From the NCBI GenBank assembly GCA_964631125.1, contig CAZVYN010000019.1:1-54479 (forward strand): DNA of 54,479 nucleotides, in the 5' to 3' direction. The position numbers were made by a program, and so were the translations under genes. Under the pieces are notes generated by a model. The model saw nothing but the letters and a program-made list of their open reading frames with translations, did not search any database and was not told the origin of the DNA. Each line of letters opens with the position of its first letter. Within the stretch, counting starts at the first letter, position 1. Of this stretch, positions 18,333 through 27,296 are shown in pieces. This DNA comes from CAZVYN01 sp964631125. Its GTDB lineage: Bacteria > Eisenbacteria > RBG-16-71-46 > CAIMUX01.

Positions 18333-18368
18333 CTATTGCCGGCAACAGTTGCACCATTTTTCACAAGC
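18313..18368. repeat. 56-bp near-perfect palindrome upstream of hutI
   Basis: Arms 18313-18334 and 18347-18368 are perfect 22-bp reverse complements. After one mismatched pair the centre TTGCCGGCAA (18336-18345) is itself palindromic, so 54 of 56 bases pair. It is AT-rich for this genome. It lies between the stop of the upstream membrane-protein gene (18439) and the hutI conserved start, both minus strand. It could be an operator, a terminator for the upstream gene or a mobile palindromic element. Confidence 0.85.
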
Positions 18369-18438
18369 GCGATCGTCTCGTTGCGATCGTCTCGCTGCGA
18401 TCATGAACTCTGGTCCACCCTCGCGCCGTAGGATTCTC

Positions 18439-20028
18439 CTACTCGGCCCCAGAGCCGGTCCAATCGACACGATAGATCTGCGAGTGTTGCGCGCCTGGCG
18501 AGACCGGACCGGTCGTGGGCTGGAGATCGAGCGTCGCGCGCACGGCCCGCTCCACCTGCGAGCCCCCTCGGGGCGGGAGGAGGACATGCGTGACCCCTTG
18601 CTCGTGCAGGTACGCGCCGAGACGCCCCTCGCGTAGTCGTCTGGTCACCGTGGGGTCGAGGATGCCGGCGAGATCAACGACGCGAAACTCGGTGAAGTAG
18701 GCCAGGCGGCCATGATCCTTCGCTGCGATCACGCTCTCCGGCGGCAGATCGCGTCGAGCCGATTCGATCACTCGCCACCATGCGTCCACCTCGGAGTCCT
18801 GGTAGCGGGGAACGATCCGCATTCCTTCCGTCCACCCGCCGCGCTGCACGAGGTCCTTGTACGAAGTGAGGGCCGAGGCGAGCAACAAGAGGACTGCGGC
18901 GATCACGGTCAGGCGTCGCGCGACGCGTTGGCGGGGTTCGGGAAACACTCGCTCGGCGAAATCGACGCAGAACGCCGCGACCGCGATGCTCGCGAGGTGT
19001 CCAGGGAACGCCAAGTAACGGAGACCGTGAAAGTCCGGGAAGTACCCCTGATAGAGAACCAGTCCCGCGCCATAGAGCGAGAGGTAGGTCGCGACGAAGC
19101 GACTCAGTTCGCGCGTTCGCGGGCGATTCCAGATCGCGACCAGACCGAACAGCGCCACGACGGCGGCTCCTGTTGTGATGGTGTAGAGGCGAACCAGCTC
19201 CAGCACGCTGTTCGATACCTTGCGCGCATACGCGGACCAGATGAGCTGTCCCGCCGGGTTCCAGACGCCGTCCCAAGCCAGCAAGCGCCGGCCCGACTGA
19301 TTCGCCGGCGTCAGCGCGCCATCCGAGTAGATCGACCAGAGCGCCACCGGCGACGCGGCGGCGGCGCAGAGAGCGGCGAGCAAAGCGATGCGCCATCCTC
19401 TAGGCTTCCGAAGCGTCGCGGGCGACCTTCGCCACCGATCCAATTCCAGCAAGACGATCGCGAGAGCGACAAAGACACCGTCGGCCCGCGCCAGCATGAG
19501 CAGACCGAGCACGACCCCGAGGACGCCATACGCCGCCGCGCCACGCTCGGCCGAGCAGAGTCGGTGGTAGAGGAGCACGGCGAACAGTCCGAGACAGGTG
19601 AAGGCGGTCGTCTCCATTCCGTTCCATCCCGCTACGAAGAGCGAAGTGGAGAGCGAACAGAGCGCGAAGGCCGCCCACGCGATCCGACGGTCGCCGGTCG
19701 TGGCCGCGGCCAGCGTGAAGGTCAGGACGGTCGCGACCGCCCCCAGGAGCACCGACTCGATCAGCGTCACCAGCGCCGCGACATCGCGCGAGAGCCAGAG
19801 ATGATTCAGCGAGGTGAGCACCGTCCAGAGGAGCGGCGACCCGCTGGTCGGATGCAATCCGTCGAAGCTGTACCCGCGCCCCGTCGCGAGATTGCGCGCG
19901 ATGCGCATCGTGATGAACGCGTCATCCAACAGCCACGGCGTCATACAGAGGTTGCGCAGCGGGAACGAAACGAGGAACGCGCACTTGGCGAGCGCGAGGA
20001 GGGCGGCCAATGCGATGGGGAGTCTCAT
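18439..20028 (-). CDS. Polytopic GT-C-like glycosyltransferase
   Basis: 529 residues with 10-11 transmembrane segments. The first periplasmic loop carries LLDDAFITMRIARNLATGRG followed by HPTSGSPLLW. The double acidic DD after membrane helix 1 and the 'ARN.A.G.GY.F.G....G.SPL' pattern are typical of GT-C lipid-linked sugar transferases, such as arabinosyl- and mannosyltransferase families. The last 110 residues are a soluble periplasmic domain. Start overlaps the preceding gene by four bases. Donor and acceptor unknown. Confidence 0.7.
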   Translation of the reverse strand: MRLPIALAALLALAKCAFLVSFPLRNLCMTPWLLDDAFITMRIARNLATGRGYSFDGLHPTSGSPLLWTVLTSLNHLWLSRDVAALVTLIESVLLGAVATVLTFTLAAATTGDRRIAWAAFALCSLSTSLFVAGWNGMETTAFTCLGLFAVLLYHRLCSAERGAAAYGVLGVVLGLLMLARADGVFVALAIVLLELDRWRRSPATLRKPRGWRIALLAALCAAAASPVALWSIYSDGALTPANQSGRRLLAWDGVWNPAGQLIWSAYARKVSNSVLELVRLYTITTGAAVVALFGLVAIWNRPRTRELSRFVATYLSLYGAGLVLYQGYFPDFHGLRYLAFPGHLASIAVAAFCVDFAERVFPEPRQRVARRLTVIAAVLLLLASALTSYKDLVQRGGWTEGMRIVPRYQDSEVDAWWRVIESARRDLPPESVIAAKDHGRLAYFTEFRVVDLAGILDPTVTRRLREGRLGAYLHEQGVTHVLLPPRGGSQVERAVRATLDLQPTTGPVSPGAQHSQIYRVDWTGSGAE

Positions 20029-21758
20029 GGGGCGGGCGCCACGGCGGCGCGATCGGCGGTGATGCGGTAGGCGACGGATCGACCGGCGCGACAGACGGCG
20101 CCATCCCCTTGCGTCACGCGTTCGCTCTCGTCGAGGTCTCGCGATTCCTCATCCGCTACGCTCGCCTGCCGCTCTCCGATGAACCGATGCGTCGGACTCA
20201 GCCCCTCGAGGTAGCCGCGCGTCTCGTCGTCGAGTGAGATGTGCACGTGCGGATGTGTGACGGGAACGCCGATCAAGGCCGGGGCCCACTGCGCGGCGTC
20301 GTCGTAGGCGCCGTCGATCACGGTCTCCTCGATGGCCAGCTGCGACAGGCACGCGAGCACCTCCAGATCCGCGGCGCTCGCGAGCGCGGGACGGGTCTGG
20401 TACCAACCGACGTGTCTCCATCCGCCGATCGCGAAGAGCGCGCAGAGCATCCCGATCGCCAGTCGCGAGTGGCGCCGATTTCCCGCCGCCCGCACGAGCC
20501 CGATCCCGAGCAGCGGCGCGAACAAGAGGGGCAAGAGCGGCGTGAACCGCGCCGGAAACAGCAGCGTCCCGACCACGGGCAACTCGGGCCCGACGACCAG
20601 CAAGATCGAGAGCACGGTGAAGAGACCGGCGGTCGTCCACAGCAGTTTTCGATTCACCCGCCCCAACGCCGCAAGACCGGCCGCGAGGAGGACGACCGCG
20701 CAGAATGGATCTCCCAATCGCTGGGGCAGAGCCGCCAGGAGCCCGATCGGCGGCCACCACCGCGGCGCGCGGACCACCGGCTCCGTGGTCAACTGGTAGT
20801 CGTGGATCCAGGCGCGTTCGGCCGCTGACAGGTGCGGACCAGCCGCGCTCAGCCAGGCGAGCGCAGCAAACAAGCCAAAGAGTCCGATCAGGGCGACGAC
20901 GATCGAGCCGGAGCGCGCGTTCCGCGTAGCCAGGATCGGGGCGGTCGCCACCACCAGCCCACCCGCGAGCGCACCGACCGGATGACACGCAGCAGCGGCG
21001 CCCAGTAGCAGCGCCGGCGCTGCCGCCGCACCGCTTCCGCTCCTCGAACCCCTCGCCCCCCGAACTTTCCATACTTTCCATTCACCCGCCTTCACCACCC
21101 ATCCCGCCGCCAACATCCCCAACCCGATCGCCATCACCGTCGGATTCCCGCCCCATCCGAAGAAACTCTGCGGACTCTTCGAGACGATGAGACAGATCGC
21201 GGCGATCAGATTCGCCGCCGGGACACGCAATGCGCGGAGGAAGAACGCGAGTCCAGCGAAGTACACGACGTAGGCCAGCGCCGCCGACAGGAGCGTCGCC
21301 TTCGCCATTCCGAACGGCAGTGCGAGCAGCGCGATGAGCATCGGGAATCCGCGCGGATAGGCCGTTACGTCGATCGTCCCCCACGCCGCCGACAGGTTCG
21401 CGCCGCGGTCGAGGAGCGCGCGCGCGATGCCGCCGTACATCGCCATGTCGGCCCCCGGCGCGACCGCCAGTCGGAGAACGGGAATGAAGAAGAGGAGCAC
21501 GCACCAAGGCGCGAAGCGGTCGAGCGTGGCCAGGGTCGTGCGGACCGGGATGAGCGCGACCTCAGCGGGCACGTCGCGCGCGGCGGAGTCAGCGTTCGTC
21601 AAGCGCAGGACGAAGGCAAAGGTCGCGCCCACCGCAACGCCGATGATCCCGAACACGACAGACGGATGCGGCAGCAGCCCCGAGCAGAGCAGGCCCGCGA
21701 GTGCTCCAGCCAAAAGATGAGAAGGGACCTGGAGCGACCGCCCCGGGAGATCAGTCAC
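20025..21758 (-). CDS. Polytopic membrane protein, possible GT-C glycosyltransferase
   Basis: 577 residues with about eleven hydrophobic segments and a C-terminal soluble region. The loop after the third segment (DMAMYGGIARALLDRGANL then TAYPRGFPMLIALL) resembles the acidic first loop of oligosaccharyl- or mannosyl-transferase-like proteins, but no firm family assignment can be made. It overlaps the GT-C-like gene by four bases, so both likely act on the same cell-surface glycan. Confidence 0.6.
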   Translation of the reverse strand: MTDLPGRSLQVPSHLLAGALAGLLCSGLLPHPSVVFGIIGVAVGATFAFVLRLTNADSAARDVPAEVALIPVRTTLATLDRFAPWCVLLFFIPVLRLAVAPGADMAMYGGIARALLDRGANLSAAWGTIDVTAYPRGFPMLIALLALPFGMAKATLLSAALAYVVYFAGLAFFLRALRVPAANLIAAICLIVSKSPQSFFGWGGNPTVMAIGLGMLAAGWVVKAGEWKVWKVRGARGSRSGSGAAAAPALLLGAAAACHPVGALAGGLVVATAPILATRNARSGSIVVALIGLFGLFAALAWLSAAGPHLSAAERAWIHDYQLTTEPVVRAPRWWPPIGLLAALPQRLGDPFCAVVLLAAGLAALGRVNRKLLWTTAGLFTVLSILLVVGPELPVVGTLLFPARFTPLLPLLFAPLLGIGLVRAAGNRRHSRLAIGMLCALFAIGGWRHVGWYQTRPALASAADLEVLACLSQLAIEETVIDGAYDDAAQWAPALIGVPVTHPHVHISLDDETRGYLEGLSPTHRFIGERQASVADEESRDLDESERVTQGDGAVCRAGRSVAYRITADRAAVAPAP

Positions 21759-21773
21759 CAGGTGGTGGCGACT

Positions 21774-22181
21774 TCACGGCGCCTGCGTCCGCGCCCGCGT
21801 CCGCGTCCGCGAACCGGCCACTCGCGACGTGGCCCTCTTCGCGGGTCTCTGTGCGGGCCTCTGTGCGGGTCTCTTCGTCGGTTTCTCCGCAGGTCTCTTC
21901 GCGGCACTCATCGCCCCGGAACTGCGTCCGGACCCAGTTCGTCGTGCGGGACGATCGGCAACCTCCGACTCCACGTCGGGGACCTTCGCCAGCACTGCGA
22001 GGAACTTGGAGCGGCTCGCTCGCTTGCCGCGAGTCTGGAGGTACTCCTCCGTCATCAGCGCCGCGAGTTTCTCCGCCACGGCGGAAGCTATCATCTGGTT
22101 GATCGAGATTCCTTCCTGCAAGGCGATCTCACTGAGCTTGCGGTGAAGCGATTCCGGGAGCCGGAGACTCAGGGTACTCAT
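21774..22181 (-). CDS. Ribbon-helix-helix antitoxin with basic tail
   Basis: 135 residues. Residues 1-50 are a CopG/HicB-type RHH domain (STLSLRLPESLHRKLSEIA ... GISINQMIASAVAEKLAAL). The tail 75-135 is low complexity, built of K/R-P-A repeats (KRPAEKPTKRPAQRPA), like histone H1-type tails. It overlaps the PIN toxin gene by four bases, and the toxin comes first. Predicted to bind the promoter and neutralise the PIN nuclease. The tail is unusual for an antitoxin. Confidence 0.78.
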   Translation of the reverse strand: MSTLSLRLPESLHRKLSEIALQEGISINQMIASAVAEKLAALMTEEYLQTRGKRASRSKFLAVLAKVPDVESEVADRPARRTGSGRSSGAMSAAKRPAEKPTKRPAQRPAQRPAKRATSRVAGSRTRTRARTQAP

Positions 22182-22597
22182 GACTTTCCGATCCTTTCGA
22201 GGAACTGCGCCGGCGATACCACCCGCACACCCAGGGTCTCGACCCCAGAGAAGTCTTTGCGATTGTGTGTCACGAGATAGTCACAGCTCGAAGCAAAGGC
22301 CACCTCCGCGACCATGTCGTCCTTGGGGTCTCGTAGCATCGGCCGCCAGAGAAAAAAGATCGGCTGAGGGACAGCGATCGCACATAGGTAGTCGACGATC
22401 TGACGCACATTCGCCTCACTCAACCGACCGCGGTTCCGCAGGAGCGCGTCCTCGTACTCGAAGACCAACGGCACGGAAACAACGATGTCGAACGCGCCGG
22501 CTCCGACCTCGGAGAGCAACTCGAGCGACGCCCCTAGCTTCGATCGAATGGCCGAGACCAAAACATTGGTGTCCAGAACCGCCCGGATTGTCGCCAC
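22178..22597 (-). CDS. PIN-domain toxin (COG1569-like)
   Basis: 139 residues. PIN acidic residues are visible: D9 in AVLDTNVLVSAI, E in VPLVFEYEDALL near 48, DPKDDMVAEVAF near 94 and CDYLVTHNRKDF near 110. Presumed RNase toxin. It is the upstream member of a bicistron with the RHH protein, the reverse of the usual antitoxin-first order. It is inserted between hutU and the membrane-protein genes, separated from hutU by 32 bases. Confidence 0.85.
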   Translation of the reverse strand: MATIRAVLDTNVLVSAIRSKLGASLELLSEVGAGAFDIVVSVPLVFEYEDALLRNRGRLSEANVRQIVDYLCAIAVPQPIFFLWRPMLRDPKDDMVAEVAFASSCDYLVTHNRKDFSGVETLGVRVVSPAQFLERIGKS

Positions 22598-22629
22598 ATC
22601 GACACGGTATCACAGGTGATACCAGTTCG

Positions 22630-24318
22630 CTAGTCGATTGCGCCCAACCCCATCGGCACCCGCACCCCCAGCTCACGCGCGGCCGCGATCGCCTCTTCGT
22701 AGCCCGCATCGACGTGGCGGATCACGCCCATTCCTGGGTCCGAAGTGAGCACGCGCTCCAACCGCCGCTCCGCCTCGTCGCTTCCATCCGCCACGACCAC
22801 CATCCCCGCGTGCAACGAGTAGCCGATGCCGACGCCGCCGCCGTGATGGAACGAAACCCAGTGCGCGCCGGCGGCGGTGTTGACGAGCGCGTTCAAGATC
22901 GGCCAGTCGGCCACGGCATCGGAGCCGTCTCGCATCGCTTCGGTTTCGCGATTGGGCGAGGCGACCGAGCCGGAGTCGAGATGATCGCGGCCGATCACGA
23001 TCGGCGCCTTCAGTTCGCCGCGTCGCACGAGGTCGTTCAAGACGAGGCCGAACTTGGCGCGCTCTCCGTACCCGAGCCAACAGATCCGAGCGGGCAGTCC
23101 CTGGAAGGCGACGCGCTCCTGCGCCATCGGGATCCAGCGCGCGAGGACCGGATCGTCGGGGAAGGTCTCCAAGATCGCGCGGTCGGTGCGGTGGATGTCG
23201 GCGGGATCGCCGGAGAGCGCGACCCAACGGAACGGTCCCTTGCCGCGACAGAAGAGCGGCCGGATGTAGGCGGGCACGAACCCGGGAAAGCTGTAGGCCT
23301 CGGCGAAGCCGGCGGTCTGCGCCTGCGCGCGCAAGTTGTTGCCGTAGTCGAAGACGATCGAGCCCAGCTTCTGCAGGTCGACCATGGCGCGGCAGTGGTC
23401 CGCCATCGATTGCATCGAGCGGGCGATGTAGGCGGAGGGATCTGATTCGCGCAGGCGCAGTGCGTCCGCCAGCGGCAAGCCGGCGGGGATGTAGCCGCGG
23501 AGTTCATCGTGGGCGGAGGTCTGGTCGGTGACGAGGTCAGGCTTCACGCGACGACGCACCAACTCGGGCAGGACTTCCGCGGCGTTGCCCAGGAGACCGA
23601 TGGAGAGCGGTGTCCTGCTGGACACCGCTTGACGGGTCCACTCGAGAGCTTCATCGAGTGAAACAGTGCTCTTGTCGAGGTAGCGAGTCTCTATCCGACG
23701 CGCGATCCGCGTCGGATCTACTTCCACGCACAACGCGACACCGCCGGCCATCGTCACCGCGAGAGGCTGCGCGCCGCCCATGCCGCCGAGCCCTGCGGTG
23801 AGCAGCCAACGTCCCGCCAGATCGGCGCCGAAGTGCTGCCGTCCCGCCTCCATCACCGTCTCGTAGGTGCCCTGCAAAATTCCCTGCGTGCCGATGTAGA
23901 TCCACGAGCCCGCGGTCATCTGTCCGTACATCATGAGGCCCTTCGCCTCTAGCTCGCGGAAGTGCTCCCACGTCGCCCACTTCCCCACGAGATTCGAATT
24001 CGCGATCAGCACGCGCGGCGCTTCGGCCTGCGTGCGAAAGATCCCGACCGGCTTGCCCGACTGCACGAGCAGCGTCTCGTCCGAGGCCAGCGTCTTCAGT
24101 GCAGCGACGATCGCGTCGAAACACTCCCAGTTGCGCGCCGCCTTGCCGGTCCCGCCGTAGACGACAAGGTCCTCGGGACGCTCCGCCACCTCGGGATCGA
24201 GGTTGTTCATCAGCATGCGCAGCGCGGCCTCTTGCGGCCACCCGAGCGTAGAGAGCTGCGAGCCGCGCGGGGCGCGGATCACACGCGGCTGCGACGGAGT
24301 CTTGGGGTCAGGCGACAT
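22630..24318 (-). CDS. hutU: Urocanate hydratase
   Basis: 562 residues, full length for the family. The NAD-binding glycine motif LTAGLGGMGGAQPLA is near 172, and the active-site Cys is in PARICWLGYGERA near 411. Characteristic blocks include YGGTGKAARNWECF, TAGSWIYIGTQGILQGTYE and HHGGGVGIGYSLHAG. It converts urocanate to imidazolonepropionate, the substrate of HutI encoded 4.3 kb downstream on the same strand. In most genomes hutU and hutI are adjacent; here two membrane proteins and a toxin-antitoxin pair lie between them. Confidence 0.97.
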   Translation of the reverse strand: MSPDPKTPSQPRVIRAPRGSQLSTLGWPQEAALRMLMNNLDPEVAERPEDLVVYGGTGKAARNWECFDAIVAALKTLASDETLLVQSGKPVGIFRTQAEAPRVLIANSNLVGKWATWEHFRELEAKGLMMYGQMTAGSWIYIGTQGILQGTYETVMEAGRQHFGADLAGRWLLTAGLGGMGGAQPLAVTMAGGVALCVEVDPTRIARRIETRYLDKSTVSLDEALEWTRQAVSSRTPLSIGLLGNAAEVLPELVRRRVKPDLVTDQTSAHDELRGYIPAGLPLADALRLRESDPSAYIARSMQSMADHCRAMVDLQKLGSIVFDYGNNLRAQAQTAGFAEAYSFPGFVPAYIRPLFCRGKGPFRWVALSGDPADIHRTDRAILETFPDDPVLARWIPMAQERVAFQGLPARICWLGYGERAKFGLVLNDLVRRGELKAPIVIGRDHLDSGSVASPNRETEAMRDGSDAVADWPILNALVNTAAGAHWVSFHHGGGVGIGYSLHAGMVVVADGSDEAERRLERVLTSDPGMGVIRHVDAGYEEAIAAARELGVRVPMGLGAID

Positions 24319-24408
24319 CGGGAGTCTCCTCGAACGGGAGCTGAAGTGAAGGGCGTCGTCGTTCGCTTCGAGGAAGCGCCGTCAGTCCGGCCGTCGGCTG
24401 GACGGTAC

Positions 24409-26499
24409 TCACCGCCGATCGAACCAAGCCAGTCCGCCAGAAACGATGTCGTCCCAACCGCGCGCGACGTGGAACTCGAGGCCGACGCTCTGCCGGAAGG
24501 TGCGGCCGTAGCCACGCTCCTTCAGCCGCGAGTCGGTCACGATGAAGAGGCCGCGGTCGCCGCGTCGGCGGATCAGTCGGCCGAACCCCTGGCGGAAACG
24601 TGTGACCGCCTCGGGAAGGTAATAGGTAGTGAACGCGGAAGCGCCGTCCGCTTCGATGCGTTCGGAGATCGCCTCGACCAGCGGGTCGGTCGGCACGAGG
24701 AACGGCAGGCGCGCGAGGATCAGCACTTCGAGCTCGGCGCCTGGGAAGTCCATCCCCTCCCAGAAGCCGGCCGCGCCGAAGAGAACGGCCGGGCCATCTT
24801 CGAGGAAGGCGCTCCGCACCGCGGCCTGTCCCCCATCGACCCCCTGCGCATGCAGCCGGATGCCGGTGTCGGCCAGAAGCGGCCGCGCGCGCGATTCGAC
24901 CGCGCGCAGCATTTCGTAGGACGTGAAGAGCACCAGTGACTTACGGCGGACCTTTCGAGCGATTTCGAAGATGCCCTGGGCAAGATGTTCGGCGTAAGCG
25001 GGGCTCCCCGGCTCCGGCCCACCGGTCAGGACCCAGCCCGAAACCTGTTCCTCCAGCGCGAACGGACTCGGCAGCGCGAGCCCCTCATACCGTCCCTCGT
25101 CGAGCCCGAGCTTGCGCGCCATGTGATCGAAGCGGCCCTCGATCGCGAGCGTGGCCGAGGTGAGCACGAGCGCGCGCCGCGTCGAGAAGAGATGCTCGTC
25201 GAGGTACGCGCCAACTTCGATCGGCATGCTCTTCATGATCACGCCGCGACTCATCGACGGTTCGATCCAATAGACCCGCTCGCGTTCGGTCGGCGTGAGC
25301 AGTTGCTCGAGCTTGGAGATCTCCTCATCGAACGCGTCGGCGCGTCGCTCCGCCTCGAGCAGCGCCGGCGGCGACGGCTCGCGGCGCGACTCCAGATCGA
25401 GCAGCGTCTTGACCTCTTCGATCCGCATCAGCATCGGGCGCACCTGCAGTCGCGCCGCCTGCGCGAAGTCACGCCCCGAACCGGGGAACGGATCACGGAT
25501 CTCTGCGGCCGGTCCGTAGCGCAGTCGCGATCCGGCCGGCGGGAACGAGTTCTGCGCGCGCAACTCATCGAAGAAGCCGCGCGCCGAGACCACGAGCCGT
25601 CCGATCTCTTCCTCGAACTCGCGCAGTCGGCCCAGCAGTTTTGCGCGGTCCGCGTTGTCGCCCTGTCCGCGGAGCGCGCGGCGCAGATCATCGGTCAGGC
25701 CGGGATCGCCGCGCCCTCCCATTCCCTTCAGCGCATTCTCGAGGCCGGTGGCCGAGACCTCGACGCTGAGCGGCTCGGCCGTCGCGCGCGGGAGATGGTG
25801 CGCCTCATCGAGGATCGCGGTCGTCCATTCCGGCAGCCCGCCGCCTACGCCGAAGAGGTCGGTCAGCAGCAGCGCATGATTGACGATGACCAGATGCGCC
25901 TCGCGCGCGACCTTGCGGGAGAGCTTGTAGAAACAGCCCGACTCGGCCGAGCAGCGCGAGGTGGAGCAGGAGCGTTGCTCGCCGCAGATGCGCCCGAGCA
26001 CCCAGGCGTCGCGCGGCTCCACCGCCGGGGCGTCGCTCAGATCGCCGGTCTGCGTCTCTTGCACCCAGGCGTCGAGTGTGCGCAACGCGCGATCGGCTTC
26101 GATCGATCCGCGCGCCTCTTCGGCGAAGTTCGCGTAGCGGCTTCGGCAGAGGTAGTTCGACCGTCCCTTGCAGACAGCGACGCGCACCTCGCGATCGACG
26201 ACTCGACGGATCCGCGGCAGTTCCTTCTGGATGATCTGGTCCTGCAGCGCGCGCGTGAACGTCGAGATGAGCACCGGCTCGCGGGCTTCGATCGAGTGGT
26301 GGACCGCCGGCAGGAGATAGGCGAGTGACTTGCCGACTCCGGTCGGGGCCTCGGCCAAGAGCACGCCCCCTCGCGAGAGCGTCCTCGTCACGGCGATGGC
26401 GAGGCGCGCCTGCTCGGGTCGCCACTCGTAGTTCGGCGAGAGCACACGGGAGAGCGCGCCCGTCGGCGCGAACAATTCGTCGATCCGATCAGTGGCCAT
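24409..26499 (-). CDS. DinG/YoaA-family ATP-dependent helicase
   Basis: 696 residues, XPD-like superfamily 2. Motif I APTGVGKSLAYLLP near 54, iron-sulfur cysteines near 110 (CKGRSNYLC) and 171 (CGEQRSCSTSRC), motif II LDEAHHLPR near 233, and motif VI QGFGRLIRRRGDRG near 640. The 4Fe-4S cluster domain places it with DinG/YoaA, 5'-3' helicases that unwind D-loops and R-loops and help replication forks restart. Single gene, with a 90-base gap before hutU. Confidence 0.9.
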   Translation of the reverse strand: MATDRIDELFAPTGALSRVLSPNYEWRPEQARLAIAVTRTLSRGGVLLAEAPTGVGKSLAYLLPAVHHSIEAREPVLISTFTRALQDQIIQKELPRIRRVVDREVRVAVCKGRSNYLCRSRYANFAEEARGSIEADRALRTLDAWVQETQTGDLSDAPAVEPRDAWVLGRICGEQRSCSTSRCSAESGCFYKLSRKVAREAHLVIVNHALLLTDLFGVGGGLPEWTTAILDEAHHLPRATAEPLSVEVSATGLENALKGMGGRGDPGLTDDLRRALRGQGDNADRAKLLGRLREFEEEIGRLVVSARGFFDELRAQNSFPPAGSRLRYGPAAEIRDPFPGSGRDFAQAARLQVRPMLMRIEEVKTLLDLESRREPSPPALLEAERRADAFDEEISKLEQLLTPTERERVYWIEPSMSRGVIMKSMPIEVGAYLDEHLFSTRRALVLTSATLAIEGRFDHMARKLGLDEGRYEGLALPSPFALEEQVSGWVLTGGPEPGSPAYAEHLAQGIFEIARKVRRKSLVLFTSYEMLRAVESRARPLLADTGIRLHAQGVDGGQAAVRSAFLEDGPAVLFGAAGFWEGMDFPGAELEVLILARLPFLVPTDPLVEAISERIEADGASAFTTYYLPEAVTRFRQGFGRLIRRRGDRGLFIVTDSRLKERGYGRTFRQSVGLEFHVARGWDDIVSGGLAWFDRR

Positions 26500-26580
26500 C
26501 GAAGAAGCGGTCCTTGGAGAAGAGTCGAGCGCGCTGTGAGAAGGCGGGCCGCGGCAGGCTAACAGCGAGTCGCCGAAGGG

Positions 26581-27177
26581 TCAAACCGAGCCGACCCGTT
26601 CGCGCCCCGCCGCGCGCATCCGTTTGGGGCCGATCCAGAGCCAGAAGCCGGTCATCGTGAAGGTCAGCAATGCTGTCCCCATGACCGATGTGTAGACGAG
26701 CTTGATCTGTTCGCCGCTCGTGCCCAGCAGGTGATCGAGGATCGATCCATCGTGGATGTTCTCGATGAAGTCGGAGCGGCGACGCTCGACATGCAACAAC
26801 TCGCCCGTCGCGCCATCGAGTTGGATTCCCCAGAAGCCCTCGACGAAGACGAACTTGACCATCCCCTGTTCGGGCCGGGCGTCGATCCGCTCGAGCTCGA
26901 GCGAAAGGTCGGGGGAAACCTCTTCGCGCAGCGCGCGACAGGCCTTCTCGTGGAGGACATCGAACGGCAGCCAGTCGCCGAGATTCTCCGACGAACCTTG
27001 ATACGACTTCGGGAGGATCCGCCCACCACTGTGCTTCTTCCACCCCAGCAGCAGTCCGGTCGTCCCGACCACGAAGAAGAAGGCGAAGAGCGAGATTCCG
27101 AGCAGACGGTGGATACGACGGCAGATCCGCAGGATGCGCGCCTGACGGCTGCGTCGAGTGCTGAGCGGAGTCTTCAT
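26581..27177 (-). CDS. PepSY-associated membrane protein
   Basis: 198 residues from the ATG at 27177, with GGAAGGAA upstream. Basic N-terminus RRSRQARILRICRRIHRLLG then a membrane helix to about 48, a periplasmic PepSY-like part (FDVLHEKACRAL ... GIQLDGATGELLHVERRRSD), and a second helix near 168-188 ending FWLWIGPKRMR. Small two-helix PepSY_TM proteins often accompany iron or haem handling; no such partner is adjacent. It is divergent from the dehydrogenase gene. Confidence 0.8.
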   Translation of the reverse strand: MKTPLSTRRSRQARILRICRRIHRLLGISLFAFFFVVGTTGLLLGWKKHSGGRILPKSYQGSSENLGDWLPFDVLHEKACRALREEVSPDLSLELERIDARPEQGMVKFVFVEGFWGIQLDGATGELLHVERRRSDFIENIHDGSILDHLLGTSGEQIKLVYTSVMGTALLTFTMTGFWLWIGPKRMRAAGRERVGSV

Positions 27178-27296
27178 CGGTCTCGGTTTCTTCCTTCCGG
27201 ACTGAGGGGTTGTCGCTTGCCAACGAGCGCGCGAATCGTATCCTGCACGCCGCGAACTGTCCCATCTCTGCATCTCCCCGAGGAGGATCGACTCAC

